64,000 nt of DNA from CANIGN01 sp041391385 (lineage in GTDB: Bacteria; Bdellovibrionota; UBA2428), in NCBI GenBank assembly GCA_041391385.1, contig JAWKOD010000003.1, positions 1-64,000 on the forward strand. The letters are read 5' to 3'. Below the pieces are notes generated by a model. That model was given only the letters and a program-made list of their open reading frames with translations. It made no database searches and was not told the origin of the DNA. How positions within the stretch are numbered: the stretch's first letter is position 1; every line of letters begins with the position of its first letter. This document shows, piece after piece, positions 16,429 through 25,023 of this stretch. The position numbers and the translations under genes were made by a program.

Positions 16429-16442
16429 ATGACAATTGTCAC
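16429..16442. promoter_or_regulatory. Crp/Fnr-type palindrome, site 1
   Basis: ATGACAATTGTCAC with the perfect core TGACAATTGTCA. Its centre is 44.5 bp upstream of the outer-membrane protein gene at 16480, about where a class II activator site would lie if the mRNA is nearly leaderless. Confidence 0.65.
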
Positions 16443-16479
16443 ATCTGATAACACGTTAGCCTGCTAGCTTAATTTCTAA

Positions 16480-17433
16480 ATGGGGCACATTATCAATACT
16501 TTCACTAAGACAGTGCTTATTTTACTGACCATTCATGGACAGGCATTCGCAAACACCACCAAGGAGGTTTCCGAGGCACCACTTAGTTCAAGAAACTACT
16601 CATTACCTTTTTTGTTAAGAGGCGTTAGCCCCAGCAACAGCATTAGATTCGAATCGGTTTATTCTTTTTACGAGACAAACCCCAGTAGGGATCAGGGATT
16701 TATTCAGCTCTACACGTTAAGCGCATCAAAAAAAATTTCCGAAAGTTTAGCGGTTTTTGTTAAGCAAGCCTATGCCCACAATAACCCAGCTGGCGTCTAC
16801 AAATCAGCAGACATACTCTCCAACCCGGCCATTGGACTACTCAAGTCGACCAATCTTTCTGAGAAAATAAAATTAGCCTTTAGCTTAACGAATACTATTC
16901 CACTGGGAAGTGGCAAGGGTAACACTCCTAACTCAAATGCCAGATTTGCCAATACCATTGCTCAGCTCTCAAGGTCTGCAATGGAAAATTCCCTATACGC
17001 AACTAATTACACAGCAATTATTCCTGGAATCGATCTTGCTATACTTGAGAAAAATTATAGTGTGCAACTTGAAGCCAATCTTTTTCAACTTATTCGTATA
17101 GATGGCGAGAGGGTAGACAAAGACAAGTATCGAACAAATCTTACGCTAGGGCTTAGCGGCGGACTCAAACTCTCAAACGCACTCAACCTTATAGGCGAGC
17201 TCAGGTACCAGAGATGGCTCAATAATGATTCAGTTGAAAAAGCAGCCAATCCCGCAATGGACAATCTAACACTCGGAATTGGACCTCGATTCAACTTTAA
17301 GCTTTCAACACTTACAATCAAACCCGCAATCTCTTATAGCCAAGCTCTCTATGGAGCAATCGCCAAGACAAATCGCTCCTCTTCAAGTGGAAACTACAAA
17401 ACAATTACACTAGACTTGCCCCTTATTTTTTAA
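16480..17433 (+). CDS. Putative outer-membrane beta-barrel protein
   Basis: A 317-residue exported protein. A signal peptide ends near residue 24 (HGQAFANTT). The rest alternates polar and hydrophobic residues in strand-like segments, ends in an aromatic residue (LDLPLIF) as outer-membrane proteins do, and has the LGIGPRFNFKLS and IPLGSGKGNTPN loops seen in transporter-type barrels. Function is unknown. It heads a run of four or five plus-strand genes (thioredoxin-like, FixH/YtkA-like, a second barrel, Crp/Fnr) below palindrome site 1, so it is probably induced with the denitrification genes. Confidence 0.6.
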   Translation: MGHIINTFTKTVLILLTIHGQAFANTTKEVSEAPLSSRNYSLPFLLRGVSPSNSIRFESVYSFYETNPSRDQGFIQLYTLSASKKISESLAVFVKQAYAHNNPAGVYKSADILSNPAIGLLKSTNLSEKIKLAFSLTNTIPLGSGKGNTPNSNARFANTIAQLSRSAMENSLYATNYTAIIPGIDLAILEKNYSVQLEANLFQLIRIDGERVDKDKYRTNLTLGLSGGLKLSNALNLIGELRYQRWLNNDSVEKAANPAMDNLTLGIGPRFNFKLSTLTIKPAISYSQALYGAIAKTNRSSSSGNYKTITLDLPLIF

Positions 17434-17441
17434 ATTTAGAC

Positions 17442-18017
17442 ATGAAGAAAGTATTTACCCAATCTGCCTTAAAGCTCTCAAACATAACTTTGTTTTTTGT
17501 AGTTTTGTTACACGTAAGCGTGGCACACTCCATCTCATCACCTCTGGCCGGAGTTGATCTCAGAAACTTGCAAAAAGTAACAGTGGATCTAAACCAAAAA
17601 ATAAATGTGCTTATTTTCTTATCTGCGCGCTGCCCCTGCTCTCAAAGTCACGAAGAACTTATAAAAGAAGTTTCCAACAAGTTTAAGGAATTTAACTTTG
17701 TAGGTATTCACTCCAATTCAGATGAGCCAGTGAGCGAAGCCTATTCTCACTTTAAAGAGAAAAACTTTCCCTTTCCCGTTATTTCTGATCCAGAATCAAT
17801 TTTAGCCAATTCACTTAAAGCCCTTAAAACTCCTCATCTGTTTATTTTAAATTCAACAACAATTGTATATAGCGGAGGAGTAACTGATTCTTCTCACGCT
17901 CCGAATGCTAAAATCAACTACCTTCAAGACGCCCTTTTAAAAATTCAAAAAAATCAAGAAATCGACAAAAAGATAACAAGAACCCTGGGCTGCACAATTG
18001 CAAGACCCAGCATCTAA
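17442..18017 (+). CDS. Exported thioredoxin/peroxiredoxin-fold protein
   Basis: A 191-residue protein with a signal peptide (VVLLHVSVAHSIS) and an AhpC/TSA-like thioredoxin fold. The strand VLIFLSARCPCSQSH contains CPC instead of CxxC; VGIHSNSDEPVSEAYSHFKE, FPVISDPE and the cis-Pro region KTPHLFILN follow. It starts 8 bp after the barrel gene. The close Cys pair suggests a periplasmic thiol-redox or metal-delivery role, for example copper handling next to a copper nitrite reductase system; that role is inference. Confidence 0.7.
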   Translation: MKKVFTQSALKLSNITLFFVVLLHVSVAHSISSPLAGVDLRNLQKVTVDLNQKINVLIFLSARCPCSQSHEELIKEVSNKFKEFNFVGIHSNSDEPVSEAYSHFKEKNFPFPVISDPESILANSLKALKTPHLFILNSTTIVYSGGVTDSSHAPNAKINYLQDALLKIQKNQEIDKKITRTLGCTIARPSI

Positions 18018-18032
18018 ACAAAGGAGCCACAT

Positions 18033-18491
18033 ATGAAAAAACGAATACTATCTCTAACCCTAACTCTTAGCGCTCTGAGTGCTTGCAATGATTCGCCTTT
18101 GCTCAATCATAAATATGGAGAAAACCCTAAAACACAAGAAAATGAAAACTGCCCACTTAGTTTTCCCAACAATAAATTATGTTCAAAAATAGAATGGATC
18201 GTGGGCCCAAATGGCGATGGCGCAAACTCTTTTAATTTGAAATTTTGGGATAGCGAAACAGGTAACAAAGAAGGACCCTACGTAGACCCCGAGGACAGCG
18301 TCAACGTCCAACTTTGGATGCCTTCCATGGGACACGGCTCTGCACCTGTTACCGTTGAGCGACAAGAAGAAGGAATCTACAAGGCAACAAATGTTCAATT
18401 CATAATGCCTGGTGACTGGGACATTCGCGTGAAGCTTATGGATGCTGCTACCGTAGTCGATCAAGACATAGAATCTTTAATTATTCAGTGA
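18033..18491 (+). CDS. FixH/YtkA-like lipoprotein
   Basis: A 152-residue lipoprotein with lipobox LSALSAC. The C-terminal domain has a YtkA/FixH-like pattern (LWMPSMGHGSAPVTVE, QFIMPGDWDIRVKLMD). Met/His-containing domains of this kind occur near copper oxidases and copper trafficking genes. AAAGGAG precedes the ATG. Its stop overlaps the next start by 4 bp (GTGA), so translation is coupled to the second barrel protein. Confidence 0.65.
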   Translation: MKKRILSLTLTLSALSACNDSPLLNHKYGENPKTQENENCPLSFPNNKLCSKIEWIVGPNGDGANSFNLKFWDSETGNKEGPYVDPEDSVNVQLWMPSMGHGSAPVTVERQEEGIYKATNVQFIMPGDWDIRVKLMDAATVVDQDIESLIIQ

Positions 18492-19387
18492 AAAAACTAT
18501 TTTACTTAATTTGCCTAGTTGTTGCTCAACAGGCCGCGGGAGCTGCCTGTTGCAACAGTTCAGCAGCTACACCCAATATTATTAGCAACGACAGCCTTGC
18601 TCAGATTTCACTCTCAACATCATCCGCAAAAGTTATAGGCGATGCCCCCTCTAACGGATCAGCTATATTTCGAAAGTCTAACGACGATGAGTGGACACAC
18701 ACCCTGTCGCTTGATGCCACTCGTGTCTTTGCAGACCTTTGGCAAGTTGGCGCAAAAGTACCACTCGTTTACAAGTCTCGCTCCAACACTAGCTCTCGTA
18801 GCTCTGCTTACGGAATGGGTGACGTTTCTGGCACATTAACCTACGAGTTTCTTCCAGAATATTTATATTCGGCCTACAAGCCTAAAGGATATCTTTTTTT
18901 ACAAACAACTTTTCCAACGGGATCAAACGTTTATGAAGCCAGAAAAACCTACGCTATTGATGCCAGAGGAAAAGGTTTTTACACTTTTTCTCTTGGATCT
19001 TTACTTACAAAATCATGGCAGCGATGGGATCTATCCCTCACTGGAGTTGCCTCAAAGTCTCTAGATAAAACCTTTGATGCTATCGACGGAAGCACCATCA
19101 AAGTAAAACCAAGCTACGATTTTTTAGCAAGTATTGGAACTGGCTACTCACTTACAAAACAAAAAGACTTGCGCCTAGGATTAAGCTTAAGCCCTGTTTA
19201 TACAGGCGCATCTAATGTTGCGAACTATAAGCTGGTGTGGAATAGCACAATAGAGCTTAACTACTTCCCCGCATCTACATGGGCATTCACCCTCAGCTAC
19301 ACAGACCAAACACTTATGGGCCCAGCAAAAAATACCAGCTTAGAGCGTTCAAGTTCACTATCTGCTCGCTATTATTTTGCTAGGTAA
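18488..19387 (+). CDS. Putative outer-membrane barrel protein with N-terminal Cys pair
   Basis: A 299-residue exported protein starting at GTG. After the signal peptide comes AACCNSS, then alternating strand-like segments (TLSLDATRVFADLWQVGAKV, GYLFLQTTFPTG, FLASIGTGYSLT) and a C-terminal SARYYFAR ending compatible with a transporter-type outer-membrane barrel. The adjacent Cys pair in the mature N-terminus could bind metal. Coupled to the FixH/YtkA-like gene, it resembles the barrel at 16480 in type. Substrate unknown. Confidence 0.6.
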   Translation: MKKLFYLICLVVAQQAAGAACCNSSAATPNIISNDSLAQISLSTSSAKVIGDAPSNGSAIFRKSNDDEWTHTLSLDATRVFADLWQVGAKVPLVYKSRSNTSSRSSAYGMGDVSGTLTYEFLPEYLYSAYKPKGYLFLQTTFPTGSNVYEARKTYAIDARGKGFYTFSLGSLLTKSWQRWDLSLTGVASKSLDKTFDAIDGSTIKVKPSYDFLASIGTGYSLTKQKDLRLGLSLSPVYTGASNVANYKLVWNSTIELNYFPASTWAFTLSYTDQTLMGPAKNTSLERSSSLSARYYFAR

Positions 19388-19407
19388 AAGCAGAAGCCTT
19401 TTGTAGT

Positions 19408-20109
19408 ATGGGTTCCATGGTCTTAAGCAAGGAACTCAATCAAATTCCCCGCTTCTCAGGACTTAAGCCAACAACTTTAAAATGGCTAACCGAACGAATA
19501 CATAGAATAAAAGTCGCTAAATCAAACTTTGTTTTCTCTGAAGGGGACAGCTGCGACGCTCTCTTTATTGTAGAGAGTGGTAGCATAAAAATCTTCAAAT
19601 CCTTAGAAAGTGGGCGAGAGCTCACGATCGATATTTTCTACCATGGAGATGCGCTAGGAGAAGTTGCTCTCATCGATGAAGGAGAATACCCTGCGAGTGC
19701 CACAGCGCTCGAAGATTCTACAATCCTAAAGCTGCCCAAAGAAGATTATATAAAGTTACTGACCTTTAGCGATGCAACAAGCTCAGTTATTAGGGATCTC
19801 AGCTTAAGAATGAGAGCACTTAATCGAAGAGTTAGAGAATTGGGCAGTGGAGAAGTTGAACAGCGCTTAGCTTTGGTTGTATTAACTATTTCTCAAAGAT
19901 CTAACCCTAAAAATACCGAAACACTTGTATGTGATTTAACAAGACAAGAGCTCTCATCACTCGTGGGTGCGAGAATGGAAACTGTCATAAGAATTATCAG
20001 TAAATGGCACAAATCAGGAATTGCAATAAAGTCCTCGAGCGGACTTCACGTCAACAAGACCGCAATAGCTAAATTACTTGAAAACAAAACAAAAGACCTA
20101 GATCTCTAA
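19408..20109 (+). CDS. Crp/Fnr-family regulator 1
   Basis: A 233-residue transcription factor. The N-terminal cyclic-nucleotide-binding fold (FVFSEGDSCDALFIVESGSIKI, YHGDALGEVALID) is followed by a dimerisation helix and a C-terminal winged helix (RQELSSLVGARMETVIRIISKW). In the recognition helix, E-T-V-I-R keeps the Glu and Arg used by FNR, but Ile replaces FNR's Ser212. N-terminal FNR-type cysteines are absent, so it is not an iron-sulfur FNR; a DNR/NNR-like NO or redox sensor is plausible. With its paralogue at 32292 it is the best candidate to bind the ATGAC-N4-GTCAT sites. Confidence 0.88.
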   Translation: MGSMVLSKELNQIPRFSGLKPTTLKWLTERIHRIKVAKSNFVFSEGDSCDALFIVESGSIKIFKSLESGRELTIDIFYHGDALGEVALIDEGEYPASATALEDSTILKLPKEDYIKLLTFSDATSSVIRDLSLRMRALNRRVRELGSGEVEQRLALVVLTISQRSNPKNTETLVCDLTRQELSSLVGARMETVIRIISKWHKSGIAIKSSSGLHVNKTAIAKLLENKTKDLDL

Positions 20110-20373
20110 TGGTTGAGATCTTTTAACCTTAAGCTGCCAATGATCTACATCGACCTTAGTACATTCCTCTACAAAACCTCGACTTTTAATTTGTTTTCTA
20201 AGTGGTACTGGATCAAAAAGCACATGTATTACTAGCTCGTGATTAGAATCAATAGCGCTAAGTTCTTTCATGATTATAGAATAGGGCTCTTCTCCTGCCT
20301 CAAGAATGGGCCTTACATCTAAATGAATTACATTACCCTCTACCCAGCGTATATCTTCTGTATTTAACATCAC
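20098..20373 (-). CDS. DUF2249-type small protein
   Basis: A 91-residue protein with the DUF2249 pattern: IHLDVRPILEAGEEPYSIIM, a central VLFDPVPLRKQI loop, then DHWQLKVKR. The family fold resembles TusA/SirA and often sits beside hemerythrin-like proteins and denitrification genes; biochemical function is not established. It converges with regulator 1 (12 bp overlap) and faces the hemerythrin-like gene across 97 bp that contain palindrome site 2. Confidence 0.7.
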   Translation of the reverse strand: MMLNTEDIRWVEGNVIHLDVRPILEAGEEPYSIIMKELSAIDSNHELVIHVLFDPVPLRKQIKSRGFVEECTKVDVDHWQLKVKRSQPLEI

Positions 20374-20406
20374 ACGATAACTCTAACAAAATTTGCACAT
20401 ATATTC

Positions 20407-20420
20407 ATGACATATGTCAG
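20407..20420. promoter_or_regulatory. Crp/Fnr-type palindrome, site 2
   Basis: ATGACATATGTCAG with perfect core TGACATATGTCA. Its centre is 57.5 bp from the hemerythrin-like ATG at 20471 and 40.5 bp from the DUF2249 start at 20373, so it can serve both divergent genes. Confidence 0.7.
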
Positions 20421-20470
20421 TGTCTGTAAACGTCAGCAATGACAATATCAAAAAAGAGGAGATAACTCAG

Positions 20471-20956
20471 ATGCCCTATAAAAAAAACATTAAACAAGAA
20501 GAAACAACAGACCTTAAAAAGACATGCAGTCTGGTAGATCATATCCAAGAGGAAGAGCATGCGAACATAAAGGTTCTTATAGAAAAACTATGCAAAGAGC
20601 TAAGCCTGGAAAACGATCCAAATGCGGCAGACATTTTTATTCTTATGGATAAGGTCAATACTCGCATTAAACTTGAAAAAGAACTTCTATTTCCCCTCAT
20701 TCGTAAATGGATGGCAAATAAAGAGCTCACCCTTCAAAGCCATAACTTACTCAGCCGCATAATGAACTCAAAGTACTCGAATGCATGGTCTGAAATTCAA
20801 AACCAATCCGAAAAAGTCCTAGAGGGTCTAAGTGATTCAAAATACGAAAAAGCTATTGAAAGACTTTCTGCTGAAATCACTTGGTATGCAAAAATTGAAG
20901 AAAACAAACTGATTCCAACACTTAAAAAGTTACTCGGCCTAGATACGCAAAACTAA
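20471..20956 (+). CDS. Hemerythrin-like (HHE) protein
   Basis: A 161-residue, mostly helical protein. HHE-type elements are LVDHIQEEEHANI, KLEKELLFPLI, LQSHNLLSRIM and YAKIEENKLIPTL, the ligand-bearing helices of a four-helix di-iron bundle. The second half lacks one expected His (WYAKIEEN where HHEKEE is usual), so metal binding may be incomplete. The start at 20471 (MPYKK) is chosen because GAGGAG lies 9 nt upstream; the longer frame from 20414 would begin inside palindrome site 2. Such proteins handle NO, O2 or iron-sulfur repair under nitrosative conditions. Confidence 0.7.
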   Translation: MPYKKNIKQEETTDLKKTCSLVDHIQEEEHANIKVLIEKLCKELSLENDPNAADIFILMDKVNTRIKLEKELLFPLIRKWMANKELTLQSHNLLSRIMNSKYSNAWSEIQNQSEKVLEGLSDSKYEKAIERLSAEITWYAKIEENKLIPTLKKLLGLDTQN

Positions 20957-22326
20957 ACGCCCCGGCTAAATACAGGTCCCTTAGCAGTAGCTACGCCACC
21001 TAAATGAGTGGCACTCAAGAAAAGAGGATCTAGCTCTGCGCAGATATTACGAACAAATGCCCCACCCTTATCTGTTACAGCTACCCTTAAATCAGGACTG
21101 ATGGATAAGAGTTCATCTTTAAAGAGCTCTGAATCCCTCAGAAGCTCCAGTTCTTTTTCCTCAAGATTGGCGACACCACTACACATTAAATTCAGTATAG
21201 TTTTTTTACTTTTAAGTTCTTTCTCGCTGAGTAAATGTCCACCTCGCTGAGCAACCGAATCATTTGCTAACATCTCATACCATTCAGGGACGTCCTTGCT
21301 GTTTTGAAAGTAAGCAGTGCCACAATCTGAAAGCGCAGAAGGCCCGATTCCCAGCAATATTTTAGTGTTTTGAACGGTATAGCCCATAAAGTTACGGTGC
21401 AATCTACGCTCTGAATGAGCAAGATAAAGCTCGTCTTCAGGAACGGCAAAGTGATCCATACCTACAGCTTGATAAGAATGGGCCAAAAGCATATTACGCG
21501 ACTCTTCAAATAATGCGCGCTTAAGTTCAACACTTGGTAAACCATGCTTTTCAACTCCACGTTGAGCTAGTTTTACATGCGGTATGTGCGCATAGGAATA
21601 CAAAGCAATTCGCGTAGGCCTTAAATCTAAAACCTTATCCATGGTTTGTTTTATGCTCTTTAAAGTCTGGTAAGGCAGTCCATATACCAAATCAAAATTG
21701 ATTTGCTTAATTTTATTTTCTCGGAGCTTATGACAAGCCCACAAAACTTGCTCGTAGCTTTGATGCCGTTTTATAGCGGCTAAGGTAAGTTCATTAAAAT
21801 CCTGTACTCCTAGACTCACTCTATTCACTCCAAGATCTTTCATGGCCTCAACGTGATCAAGAGTTAAAGTTCGGGGATCGACTTCAATTGCAATATCTTT
21901 ATAACTTGCCTTAAAGCGGCCTACTATTCCGCTTATTAATCGAAACATTTCTTTTGCCGGTAGCCATGTAGGACTCCCTCCGCCCAGATGAAGCTCTTTT
22001 AACTGCAAACTATTGCGAGTTTTAAAATAAGCTTTTAATTTTAAGTCTAGTTCCTTTAAAAGCGTATCCACCAAAGGCCCAGCTTTGGACTTATCTTTAG
22101 AAATGACCTTAGTGCAGCCACAAAAAGAACATAAACTTTGGCAATAGGGAATGTGGACATAAAGGGATAACGGTAATTCTACAAGTCCCTCAGATACGCG
22201 TTCAACAGCCCCTATCCAGTCCTCATCAGATATTCCCTTCCAGTGCGGCAATGCAGGATAACTCGTGTAACGAGGGACAGGAACGTCATATTTTTTTAAA
22301 AGGTCTTCTCCTGAAGTGGATGGCAT
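20953..22326 (-). CDS. hemN: Oxygen-independent coproporphyrinogen III oxidase
   Basis: A 457-residue radical SAM enzyme converting coproporphyrinogen III to protoporphyrinogen IX without oxygen. The 4Fe-4S/SAM motif is CQSLCSFCGC within YVHIPYCQSLC, and HLGGGSPTWL, EVDPRTLT and GVQDFN follow, as in HemN. Palindrome site 3 is centred 41.5 bp before the ATG and a TATAGT -10 (22338-22333) lies 6 bp before it, so the mRNA is probably leaderless. Together with hemJ at 28788 it supplies haem for the anaerobic cytochromes. It converges with the hemerythrin-like gene (4 bp overlap). Confidence 0.93.
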   Translation of the reverse strand: MPSTSGEDLLKKYDVPVPRYTSYPALPHWKGISDEDWIGAVERVSEGLVELPLSLYVHIPYCQSLCSFCGCTKVISKDKSKAGPLVDTLLKELDLKLKAYFKTRNSLQLKELHLGGGSPTWLPAKEMFRLISGIVGRFKASYKDIAIEVDPRTLTLDHVEAMKDLGVNRVSLGVQDFNELTLAAIKRHQSYEQVLWACHKLRENKIKQINFDLVYGLPYQTLKSIKQTMDKVLDLRPTRIALYSYAHIPHVKLAQRGVEKHGLPSVELKRALFEESRNMLLAHSYQAVGMDHFAVPEDELYLAHSERRLHRNFMGYTVQNTKILLGIGPSALSDCGTAYFQNSKDVPEWYEMLANDSVAQRGGHLLSEKELKSKKTILNLMCSGVANLEEKELELLRDSELFKDELLSISPDLRVAVTDKGGAFVRNICAELDPLFLSATHLGGVATAKGPVFSRGV

Positions 22327-22345
22327 GTAAGGACTATATAAAATG

Positions 22346-23914
22346 TCAGGCTTGAGAAGTATGACTTAGGTCATGCTTTATGTATCTATTCATCTCAAAA
22401 GAAAGAGCTTCCAAGTGCTCAACTTTAAATTCTTTTGAAGCAACGAATGGATTCATAAAAACTATTCTCAGAACATCTACAAAGCTAGAATTTACTACAA
22501 AGCCATTCACAAGAAGATCTCGCTTCAAATGTGGGTATGAATCCAAATCAAAACGAGTTTTAGAAAATCTATAGGGAAAGCTTCCCTCCTGACAACATTT
22601 AAGGAGCCTGGAAACTAGTTGGTTAGAAGCCTCCGTACTGTGCTCAATGGGCCCTTTAAAAAGAAGATTCATTAAATTTGTATGCCCTCCTCTCAAAGAA
22701 TAAATACTTTTGTTTGAAGATATTATTTTCTGAAATCCTTCCTTTTGCTTTAATGTAAGATCCAACAACCTTCCATAACCCTCGCTATTTAACCCAATAG
22801 ATTTTGCTGATAACCAAAACGCCGTCGCACCTGTCGCTGGCCTTGAGCCTTCAAAAGTTGAGGCACCTGGCCAATCCGTCCCATCATCAACATAGGCTGC
22901 CTTTGTTGAATACAAGGAGTAATCCCTTGGATCTCTCACGAGTATAACTCCTGCTGCATAAGGAACATATGCAAGCTTATGCGGGTCAAGAGTTATAGAA
23001 TCACTTGAGCGTACACCCGCATGAAGCTGCTCAAACCATTTTTCTGTCCTTATATTTTTTTCGCAGCTCAAGAAAAAGGCTCCGTATGCAGCATCAACAT
23101 GAAACCAGATTTTCTGCCTTAACCCAGAAGTATTTAGAAAATTTAAGATATCCCCAAGTAAATCCATACTCCCCAACTCTGTGGACCCCGCGACAGCTAC
23201 CAAGAGCCCCCCTCTTAATTCTTGACCAATATCCTCTATGTGTTTTGCCAAAGAATTTAGATCCATCCTAAATTCTTCATCTAGATCAACAATGTGCACT
23301 TGCTTTGCACTGAATCCAAAAATCTTTAGACATTTTTGCCAAGAATAATGAGCGCTTCGCGGTATAAACACATGGAACTTTGATAAATCAGGGCCATGAT
23401 TTAATCTGTATCTTTCTACAGCACGATAAAAAGCTTCTAGATTTGCAACAGTTCCACCAGAGGTAAAATGTCCTCGCGCCGATTCTGGATAATGAACAAG
23501 ATCCTTCAACATGTCGATTGATTCTCTTTCAATTTTAAGACCTGCTGCAGATGCATCTTGTGAAATATTGTTAGGGTTGTGTAAGAGAGCTACATAATGT
23601 CCCAAAGTTGCAGGCATTGAGCACTCACTCAACATATGTCCAAGATAATGCGGAGAAAAGTATTTATTTTCTTTTTCATAATGAGTCATTAATTCAGCAA
23701 GCGTCCGTTTAATTGCTTCATCAGCTGCTATGAAAGCTTCATTTTTTTTGTCTTCAACACTTACAGACTGACCTTCTTCGGCATAAAAACTTTGCCTCCA
23801 CTTAATCCAACGGTTAGTGATATAATCCAATCGCGATTTAAAATTATCTGCATTCTCACCTTTGGCGCCGACAAAAAAAGCTTTTAATCTGATATCACGA
23901 CTATCACATTCCAT
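22346..23914 (-). CDS. PLP-dependent group II amino acid decarboxylase
   Basis: A 522-residue enzyme of the glutamate/aromatic amino acid/tyrosine decarboxylase superfamily. HFTSGGTVANLEAFY contacts the cofactor phosphate, HVDAAYGAFF stacks on the pyridine ring, and DPHKLAYVPYAAG holds the Schiff-base lysine. The substrate cannot be read from sequence; glutamate, tyrosine or another acid are possible, and decarboxylation could serve acid or redox stress. Palindrome site 4 lies 86 bp (centre) upstream with TAAATC at the expected -10 position. Its 3' end contains palindrome site 3 of hemN. Confidence 0.85.
   Translation of the reverse strand: MECDSRDIRLKAFFVGAKGENADNFKSRLDYITNRWIKWRQSFYAEEGQSVSVEDKKNEAFIAADEAIKRTLAELMTHYEKENKYFSPHYLGHMLSECSMPATLGHYVALLHNPNNISQDASAAGLKIERESIDMLKDLVHYPESARGHFTSGGTVANLEAFYRAVERYRLNHGPDLSKFHVFIPRSAHYSWQKCLKIFGFSAKQVHIVDLDEEFRMDLNSLAKHIEDIGQELRGGLLVAVAGSTELGSMDLLGDILNFLNTSGLRQKIWFHVDAAYGAFFLSCEKNIRTEKWFEQLHAGVRSSDSITLDPHKLAYVPYAAGVILVRDPRDYSLYSTKAAYVDDGTDWPGASTFEGSRPATGATAFWLSAKSIGLNSEGYGRLLDLTLKQKEGFQKIISSNKSIYSLRGGHTNLMNLLFKGPIEHSTEASNQLVSRLLKCCQEGSFPYRFSKTRFDLDSYPHLKRDLLVNGFVVNSSFVDVLRIVFMNPFVASKEFKVEHLEALSFEMNRYIKHDLSHTSQA
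22361..22374. promoter_or_regulatory. Crp/Fnr-type palindrome, site 3 (hemN)
   Basis: ATGACTTAGGTCAT, placed inside the last codons of the decarboxylase gene. Its centre is exactly 41.5 bp upstream of the hemN ATG, with TATAGT at 22338-22333 as -10. This is the class II activator geometry. Confidence 0.75.
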
Positions 23915-23993
23915 GACTACTAGGTTAGCTCAGATAAAAACTTAAGCCTTCAGCATATATTTGGAGATTTACAGATAATGAAAGCACTGCTTC

Positions 23994-24007
23994 ATGACTT
24001 GTGTCAT
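23994..24007. promoter_or_regulatory. Crp/Fnr-type palindrome, site 4
   Basis: ATGACTTGTGTCAT in the divergent gap between the decarboxylase (start 23914, minus) and the DUF2249-like gene (start 24051, plus). Confidence 0.7.
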
Positions 24008-24050
24008 GTTTAGAAGAAAATGGCAGTGTTAACTTATAAGTGAGGTACTT

Positions 24051-24299
24051 ATGGAATCACAAGTTATAATACTTAATTCAAATGAAATTAATTTAGACGC
24101 TTTAAGACTTATAGAGATGATAAAAAATCAAAGTTCGCTTTATCTTCAAACATCTCACAACCCCGACAAGCTAATGGACATTGTTGCTAAAACAACTCCA
24201 GCTGAAGTTAAATGGCGTCACGTTAGCAAAGAAAATGACAGCTACGTTCTTTTCATAGAGCGTAAAGGTTCATGCTGTGGAGTATGTCAGGGGCACTGA
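24051..24299 (+). CDS. DUF2249-like small protein with CCxxC tail
   Basis: An 82-residue protein. The core (LIEMIKNQSSLYLQTSHNPD, VKWRHVSKENDSYVLFIERK) follows the DUF2249 pattern seen in the protein at 20098. It ends in a Cys-rich tail, SCCGVCQGH, that could bind metal or take part in sulfur or redox transfer. GAGG precedes the ATG by 7 nt. It is under palindrome site 4, centred 50.5 bp upstream. Function unknown. Confidence 0.65.
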   Translation: MESQVIILNSNEINLDALRLIEMIKNQSSLYLQTSHNPDKLMDIVAKTTPAEVKWRHVSKENDSYVLFIERKGSCCGVCQGH

Positions 24300-24346
24300 G
24301 CTAAAAACAGATGACTGCTTTATTAAATAAAAAAGAACCTAAGAGT

Positions 24347-24948
24347 TTATTCTTTGCAAAACTTCGACTTTAAGCCGTGAATTGCAGCCTCTGTTCTCAT
24401 ATACAACTCAGAGTCGGACTCCGGCAAGACCTTCTTAGTTGCTCCTCTATTATAAACCTCTAGCAGAATATTAGGCACCCCAACCGCGCCGATAAGAAAG
24501 CGTATCGCATGATTTTGATCTTTAACTCGTAAATTTCGACTTTTTAAGAATGTCTTAAGTGCCAAAGCAAGTAGCTTAAAATGCTTACTGAAGTTTTTAC
24601 GCAAAAAACGACTAACAACGACCTCACTTAAAATCACGTCTGATACCAGTGATGTGATTATTTCACGATTATCTCTTGAAAATTTAGCGAGTTGAAAGAG
24701 TACTCTTTCCAAGTCATTACCTTTCGACGTGCTTTGTGAAAGCTCTTCGATAAAAGTGTCGTAAATCTGATTTAGCGCCGTTAACACAAAGCGGTCTTTA
24801 GTGCCAAAATAGTACGTAAACATCCTAAATTGGCCCCACTTATTCTAGCTATTTCTCTAACAGAAACTCCAGAAACCCCTTTTTTTACCATTAAGTCGAT
24901 TCCAACCTTTATCATTTTCTTATCTAAATCTTTTGACTTCCTGGGCAT
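24347..24948 (-). pseudogene. TetR-family regulator gene with a frameshift
   Basis: From ATG 24948 (GAGGAG 6 nt upstream) the frame encodes a TetR helix-turn-helix (MPRKSKDLDKKMIKVGIDL, SVREIARISGANLG) and then runs out of frame. From 24823 another frame continues exactly where expected (MFTYYFGTKDRFVLTALNQ). One missing base at about 24822-24826 breaks the canonical SGANLGMFTYYFGTKDRF. The rest (158 residues) is the ligand-binding domain. Its probable operator at 24992-25019 is intact. An assembly error cannot be excluded; otherwise the repressor is lost and the divergent gene would be constitutive. Confidence 0.8.
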
Positions 24949-24985
24949 TATTACTCCTCACTCATTTAATTACAAAAAAGCAGCA

Positions 24986-25019
24986 TTGACTCTATTATTA
25001 TACATGCGTATAGTAATAG
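24986..25019 (+). promoter_or_regulatory. Promoter with overlapping TetR-type operator
   Basis: TTGACT (24986-24991) and TATAGT (25009-25014) are spaced exactly 17 bp. A 28-bp near-perfect palindrome (24992-25019; arms CTATTATTATAC and GTATAGTAATAG, one mismatch, spacer ATGC) covers the spacer and the -10. It lies between the divergent tetR remnant and the cupin-like gene and is probably the tetR operator. The start codon at 25024 is only 10 bp past the -10, implying a leaderless transcript. Confidence 0.75.
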
Positions 25020-25023
25020 ACAT

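Noticed and set aside
24347..24823. Shorter frame 24347-24823 as an intact regulator gene
   Set aside because: It lacks the helix-turn-helix, which is found in frame +1 directly upstream with its own ribosome site; the gene is broken rather than short.
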